A stretch of 64,000 nt of DNA. Origin: Ophthalmolycus amberensis (taxonomy: Eukaryota; Chordata; Actinopteri; Perciformes; Zoarcidae). Below are positions 58,711 to 64,000 of the stretch, piece after piece. The notes below the pieces were generated by a model, which ran no database searches, was not told the DNA's origin, and saw only the letters and a program-made list of their open reading frames with translations. Position 1 is the first letter of the stretch. The number at the start of each line of letters is the position of its first letter. The stretch is from NCBI GenBank assembly GCA_024529925.1, contig JAFEUB010001022.1:338501-402500 (forward strand), written 5' to 3'. The position numbers were made by a program, and so were the translations under genes.

Positions 58711-59105
58711 GATTCTGGGGCGTCATTCATGCCGAGTCGGCAACCGGGCCAGAGCCCAGTTCGGGCCGATGCTGGCTCCGGTTATTTTCGATTACGGCCC
58801 AGTGACGGCATCCGGAATCGGGCCGGTGTATTCGGCCCGATTCTGGGGCGTCATTCATGCCGAGTCGGCAACCGGACCCGGCCCGACGCGTTTCTTCTGG
58901 CGAGCCGAGCTCGGGCGGATGCTGGCCCTGGTTAGTTTCGATTACGGCCCAGTGACGGCAGTGACGGCATCCGGAATCGGGCCGGTGTATTCGGCCCGAT
59001 TCTGGGGCGTCATTCATGCCGAGTCTCAGACGAGTCGGCAACCGGACCCGGCCCGACGCGTTTCTTCCGGCGTGCCGGGCTTATGCCGGATCTGGGCCAG
59101 GTCAT
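58711..59105. repeat. GC-rich tandem repeat, three copies of 128-160 bp
   Basis: Units start at 58711, 58839 and 58999 with GATTCTGGGGCGTCATTCAT, then GCCGAGTC, then ATTACGGCCCAGTGACGGCA and ATCGGGCCGGTGTATTCGGC. Unit 2 carries a small internal duplication (GTGACGGCA). The array is rich in GGCC and CCGG and resembles the array at 50.9-51.3 kb in style, but not base by base. Confidence 0.85.
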
Positions 59106-59217
59106 TTTGGCTACCTGGGGGGTAACGCGCAAGACTGGATAGGTGTATTCAGCACCTGGATGTCAGTATGCCCGTGATCGGATCGCATCATCATTATCCA
59201 TCTTCTGGACTAAGTCG

Positions 59218-59760
59218 AGGACGCACCGCCTCAGGTGAGGCGTGAAGTTGAAAGTCAAACCTCAGGAGAAGAGGAGAGTCTCCGCCCGGAGGAAGAAGAA
59301 GAAGAAGATAATGCGGCGGCAGGACGTCTCGTGCCCTTTTGGCATCGTAGTTTCTGTAAAAGCCGCGATGTGTTCAAAGCAGGGAGGGGAGTGGGTGGGA
59401 ACAATCGGAGTAGTCGCGGAAAGCCTGACGGCTTTTTTTGCGTAAAGTCACTCTGCCAGCGCTGCCGACAGCTCTCACCAGTCTTCCCAGTCAGGTGAAT
59501 CCTTGCCCAGTGTGGGTAACGAGCTTTCTTCATCCAATATAGGTGGATCTGTTATTTGGAAGGAGACATGACTTGACCGGCTCGTCCGCAGCGCTTCCTC
59601 GCTGAAGTTTATTGTTGGTAAGATAACGTCATGTTTCTTGTAACTCTTGTATTTGCGATGCAGTTTTCTGCAGCACGTCTCATTTAAATCTGTTAATTCC
59701 GATTTGTCTTCTTCTTTTGTCCACTCTCTCTCTGTCTCTATCTCTATTGCGCACAAGCTC
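59218..59760. other. ambiguous coding potential on both strands
   Basis: Plus strand, 59235-59498: an acidic stretch (GEEESLRPEEEEEEDNAAAG) followed by VPFWHRSFCKSRDVFKAGRG, ending near a CAG|GTGAAT donor at about 59493. Minus strand, 59756-59475: ILPTINFSEEALRTSRSSHV and ITDPPILDEESSLPTLGKDS, with a CTTCAG acceptor near 59607 and a CTG|GTGAGA donor near 59478. Both look protein-like and I cannot choose; either could be an exon or chance. Confidence 0.25.
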
Positions 59761-62700
59761 GCGCATTCTTAACAATTAGTTCAGCCTCTCGGGCAAGACA
59801 GAGCTTGTTTTGACAGTATTCATCAGATATTTGTGTCTATTTTAAGAAAAGTAAAGTGTGCTCAGTTTGAACCAACAAGCAACTCAACTTTAAGTAATCA
59901 AACTCATCCTATGTTGTCCTTTGGTTATTGTTGTTGTTGTTGTTTTATTACCTCAAGTGCAACTCCCAGTGTGATCTCAACAAGGGAGGGAGTCAAGGTC
60001 ACTGGGTATTGAGGCGAACAGCAGGGCTCTAAGCTTCCTCCGATGGCTCACACACTACCTCATCGTATCACAGATTACCCTGTAAAACTCATATTGTGTG
60101 CCTGTCTTTGTTGGGCCTAAATCTGGTCCAGGTCGAGATCAGAGCTATTAAAAAAAAAAAAAAGGGATGCTGCAATGTTTATGTTGCTGGAGGAAGTCGG
60201 ACTGTGTGGTCTGTGTGGACTGTGTGGACTCTCAGCATTGGGAATAACCCCAAGCACGCTGCATACCAAACAGCAGGAATGTTCAAGCAATGCAGGGACT
60301 CGCTCATCGCCATGCGTTTGGCTTTCCCACCTAATTTCAAAACTCCTTTTTTTGTGTGCGCATTCCCATCTTGGCTTTGAGAAAATAATATTAGAAATGT
60401 AATATCCGGGAATCAAGAAGGGTATGAATGAAAATATGAATTAGAAATAAAACAATACAGTTGTAGGTGAGGGGGGGGGGAGGGGGGATTGTTCCCCAGA
60501 GGTGCGAGTGCGGGATCAGATTAGTGCTCAGCCAGCATTACATTCTGAACACAACTTTTTATCAATGCTCCCCTAAAACATGAAACCGCAAAGACGGTGC
60601 AGTCTGAAGCCCACACTTGTGCAAACGATACGTCATTTGACTGACGGAGGACACAAGACAGGTTATTAAAAAGTTATTTGTTTGTGTCTGCTGTGTGTCC
60701 ACATTCTGTCTATCGTGAAATGTCATATATCTTTGGATACCTCACAATGATAGCTTTTATTTGATATTTTAGCATTTCATATATTTTCATATTTCTTTGG
60801 TTTATTTCATATCCTGTTTGGATGCTGGTATAATGCCTTGTATTCTTCTTTTCTTTGTTACGTACGACAGCACATGAATATTTTAAGAGTTCAGTACACA
60901 GAGATAATTCGGATGAAAGAGAGTTCTGGGGGGGGGGGGGGGGGTTCATGGTTGAATGTTTGCACTGCTTTCATAATGCTTTTGAGTTTTCTTTTAATTT
61001 GTGGAGTTACTGATGAAAGCCACAACAGCGGTAATGAAATACCTTAGTTAAATGTATTCTGCCCACAGTACAGAAATGTACTGGGAGCACTGGCTGTGAC
61101 TTGAAGCTTATGTGCTGATGAAGAGTTTGCGCCTCTGCCTTTAGAAACCGTCCGATGGTACTTACACACCCGGCTCACTGGTAACGCAAGATGCCAGCTC
61201 AACGGTGATGCATCAAAGTGCCAAATGAGTCCCTCACTTCACAATGACTTACAAGTGCGTTTGCATGTCAGGCCATTTCAATTATGGATTTCCATTTGTG
61301 ACGTTTGATGTCTGTGATCTTCTGCAAAAGACTGCTGCAGCAATCAAGAACCAGCATCCCATTTTTTTTTTTTTTTTTTTTTTGACTACAGGGTTTTTTT
61401 TAATACAAGAGAAGCAAAACAATAATTGAGAATTTCTTTTCTCTTGGAGCATACAAATGACCATGTACCCTGAACCTCCCCGCTGTGTTCTGCTTTGTTT
61501 CCGTGATTGTGTGGGAAGGAATGAATAAGTAAAAGACAAATCAAATGAAACTTTTATCAATCGACACCATATCTTCATAGCCATACACACACAGGCCCGA
61601 GCCCAGACCGTGTGGTCTGTGAGCTCTTTGCTCTCTTTGCTCCCTTTATCCCAAAGAAACGTCTGATAAGCTGATATGACGCCAGAAAGAAAGTTGTGCA
61701 AAGTGTGCTTTGTGCTGCAGTAAAAGTAAAAAAAAATAGAAAGAAATTGACCTTTTGAGGGAAGCAGAATGGAGAAGTAAAAGGTCTGCGAGGCTGCAGA
61801 TATCAGGCTCCCCTCTGAAGCGTGACACTTGGTCAATTGCGAGCTGATGCGATTTAGCCGAGACAAGACAGAGAGGGATGGTGAAATAACAAGGTGGCTG
61901 GGTCCCCCCCCCCACGGACTCATGCGCTTTTGGTGATCAGGTAGCTTCTCCCTGGAGTTCACACAAAGTTGGTGGATTCGCTTTTTCCATCAATAACTGT
62001 TGACACTGGATGGTGTCTGCTCTGTCATATCAGTTATCAGCAAACAGACAATGAATAGCCCTTCATAATTTATTCATGCATAGCGTTCAGATTTATATAC
62101 ATACGGATGAAAGCTGCTCCCTGAAACGTATGGATTTTAAATTGAACTATGAACGATTGCGTTGGTGGTGGCTAATGATCCTTGTGCAGCCGTTAGAGTT
62201 CTTCTGGCTGAGTGGATGGGTGCTGTCGGGCAGCCCCTCACGAGGAGAAAGGGAGTTGTGTGTAATAGTTAAAGTATAATACGGTGAGAACATTCTCAGC
62301 CTGAATAATGAAGGAGAGTGTCTGCCATGTGGAAAGAATACCGTTCACAGTAGAGGACGAATGCCGAATACTTTCGCAGTGTTCGTCTCCAGTTTCAGCC
62401 TCCTTCAGAATCCTTTGTGGGCAAAGACGGAGCGCCGAGCCGCATGAGCAGCTCCGTCTACAATTTAAGCGATGCAGAGGTTCTTCAAATTGTATTACCG
62501 AAAATAAAACTGACATGAAAGGGTGGCGCAACTGACCCAGAACATACCAGGGGCTTTTTTGTTCAAATGGCATTTACAACCTTCTGGCTCTTAGTGCCTG
62601 ATAAAGAGTTTGTCTCAGATATACAGTGGTTTCAGCTGTGGGAAATGGGCTCTCTAGGGGTAGTCTAATGCTGTACCTTCAGTTTGTATTCTCATGTATT

Positions 62701-64000
62701 CCTTAGCCCATGATGCTTATCCCGTGGGACTCCAAACCAACTTTCTGTTGTGTGTGCAGAAGCTTGCACCAACTAAAACATACTTCTTTTTGGGGGTGTT
62801 TTGATTTATGTATATTACATGGTCATAATAAGGAGTAATGCACCCTCTCCTTAAATGCTACTTCTGTCCTCCATCTATGCTGCATTCGTTCTGCAATAGA
62901 GGTTACAGGCTATCCCTTCTCAGATGTTGAATAGTAGAACTGATTGGGAATGTTGTAATACAGGACTTTTATTTTTCCAAACAATACATTTTTGGCAGTG
63001 AAGAAGCTCAATTCAATACCATAGTACATGTTTTGTTTTTGCCATAACCAAGTAGAGTCACTGCACAGCTCAACCCATATGCCCTATATATAGCTATATG
63101 TGTTTGGACAATGCAGAAAAACAGTCACTAGCAGGCATGGCACAATGCTTAATATACTACAATAAGAAACGGTAATTAACTCGGATATTATCTGGATTAT
63201 GTTAAAATCTGTGTATTTTAGTTTGGCTTTGTTCTCGGACCTGAAGTATTAGTTTGACATAATGATTCTTGTGAAATCTTTCCAAGGTAATTCATTGAAA
63301 TCTTGTTTTTCCCACACAGATTACAAATGTTGTGTTGTGGCAAAAGTTTCACTTTTCTTTGAATGGAGCAAAATAAATGTAGTTTATTTCCTCAACGTTT
63401 TAATAGTTTTTTTTCATTTCGAGATGATTAACATTGTTTTCAGGAAGGTGGTGAAATAAGTTAGTGTGGAGCCCTGGTGACCCACTCAGTTTTACTACGA
63501 TTCCTTCAAAGCTGTCAACTGAATGACGGAAACGCTTCTCCTCAAGTTTTTGTCGTCAGCGTAATGGCGTTCGGCTCTTAGCTCCATTGTTGGCGTTTGT
63601 TGTGGGAGGATTGGGAAAAGGCGAACAGCGTAGTACACCAGGCTGTCTTCAGCCAGCCTTCAGAAAATCTCAGTGTCTCTGTTGTGGATGTAAGAGAGGA
63701 AATTGAAAAAACAAAATGAGGTTCAAAATATATGACGTTTCCCAGGATGTTAATCCCTTTGCTGTGTTCTGCAGGAAGCCTTCCCAGTGTGCTCCCGTCC
63801 TCAGCGTAATAGAAGAAAGTCTGAAAGGTAGTAGTCCTATGATGTAGCTTACCAGGAGGCTTCAGCCATTCATCATTGTTATGAAGGCTATCATGGGACC
63901 TTGCACAAGGGTCTTTTATAATAAATGCTTCGTTCTCTCATATTTTCTGTGCTGCCACACAAATGCATACACCCCACACAAGCAGCTGAGTGGAAGTTTA
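59761..64000. other. region without recognisable genes
   Basis: No exon, RNA gene or bounded transposon could be supported. Simple-sequence patches: a TTG run near 59929-59945, poly-A near 60150, poly-G near 60469-60485 and 60929-60943, poly-T near 61361-61383, and poly-C near 61905. Longer frames here (for example 61282-61962 minus) run through these homopolymers and lack family features. Confidence 0.5.

Noticed and set aside
58583..59125. 180-codon plus-strand frame
   Set aside because: Most of it translates the GC-rich tandem array; the repeated residues follow the DNA unit.
61282..61962. 226-codon minus-strand frame
   Set aside because: Runs through a poly-T tract and poly-C run; no domain pattern.

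Overview
The window is vertebrate nuclear DNA. The tail-to-tail rag2/rag1 pair, several short rag1 introns and a load of fish-type transposons (L2 and Rex1-like LINEs, hAT, Harbinger-like and THAP/YqaJ elements, an endogenous retrovirus) point to a teleost, probably a spiny-rayed (percomorph) fish. The species call is inference; the gene calls rest on the reading frames.

Layout. 1-2225: upstream of rag2, no gene seen. 2240-3841 (+): rag2, one coding exon. 3842-6411: tail-to-tail spacer with three old ~300-bp repeat copies. 6412-10493 (-): rag1, three coding exons, 1,073 residues. 10.5-25.2 kb: about 14.7 kb without a supportable gene, holding a solo LTR, a small hAT MITE, a larger hAT element nested in a LINE relic, and GT and AT microsatellites. 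25171-27926 (-): a three-exon four-pass membrane protein of the PMP22/claudin type. 29294-39786 (-): a 14-exon ACC-synthase-like gene (ACCS family). Its first exon is preceded, in nearly the same reading frame, by a Myb/SANT-like DNA-binding domain and a coiled coil; one frame slip separates the two parts. An L2 LINE lies in its largest intron.

40151-49821: a DNA transposon with terminal inverted repeats, an AT target duplication and two convergent genes, THAP-HTH (+) and YqaJ-PHD (-). This matches the two-gene ISL2EU type. Both genes are internally shortened. The transposase exon was split by a retrovirus (41002-48740) with two 662-bp LTRs about 99.2% identical and a perfect 4-bp duplication. 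That provirus has lost 5' gag and nearly all pol, and keeps a frameshifted env.

49.8-59.7 kb is a second repeat-dense block: a ~112-bp satellite cut by a Rex1-like LINE, a Harbinger-like element (52319-53443), hAT pieces, an L2 with an intact 520-codon reverse-transcriptase frame, exons of a DUF4806-type protein and a second GC-rich tandem array. 59.7-64 kb shows no gene I can support.

Rag1 and Rag2 act together as the V(D)J recombinase; their convergent pairing is the ancestral vertebrate arrangement. The other genes show no functional link to them. The least ordinary parts are the SANT/ACCS junction and the retrovirus-in-transposon nest.
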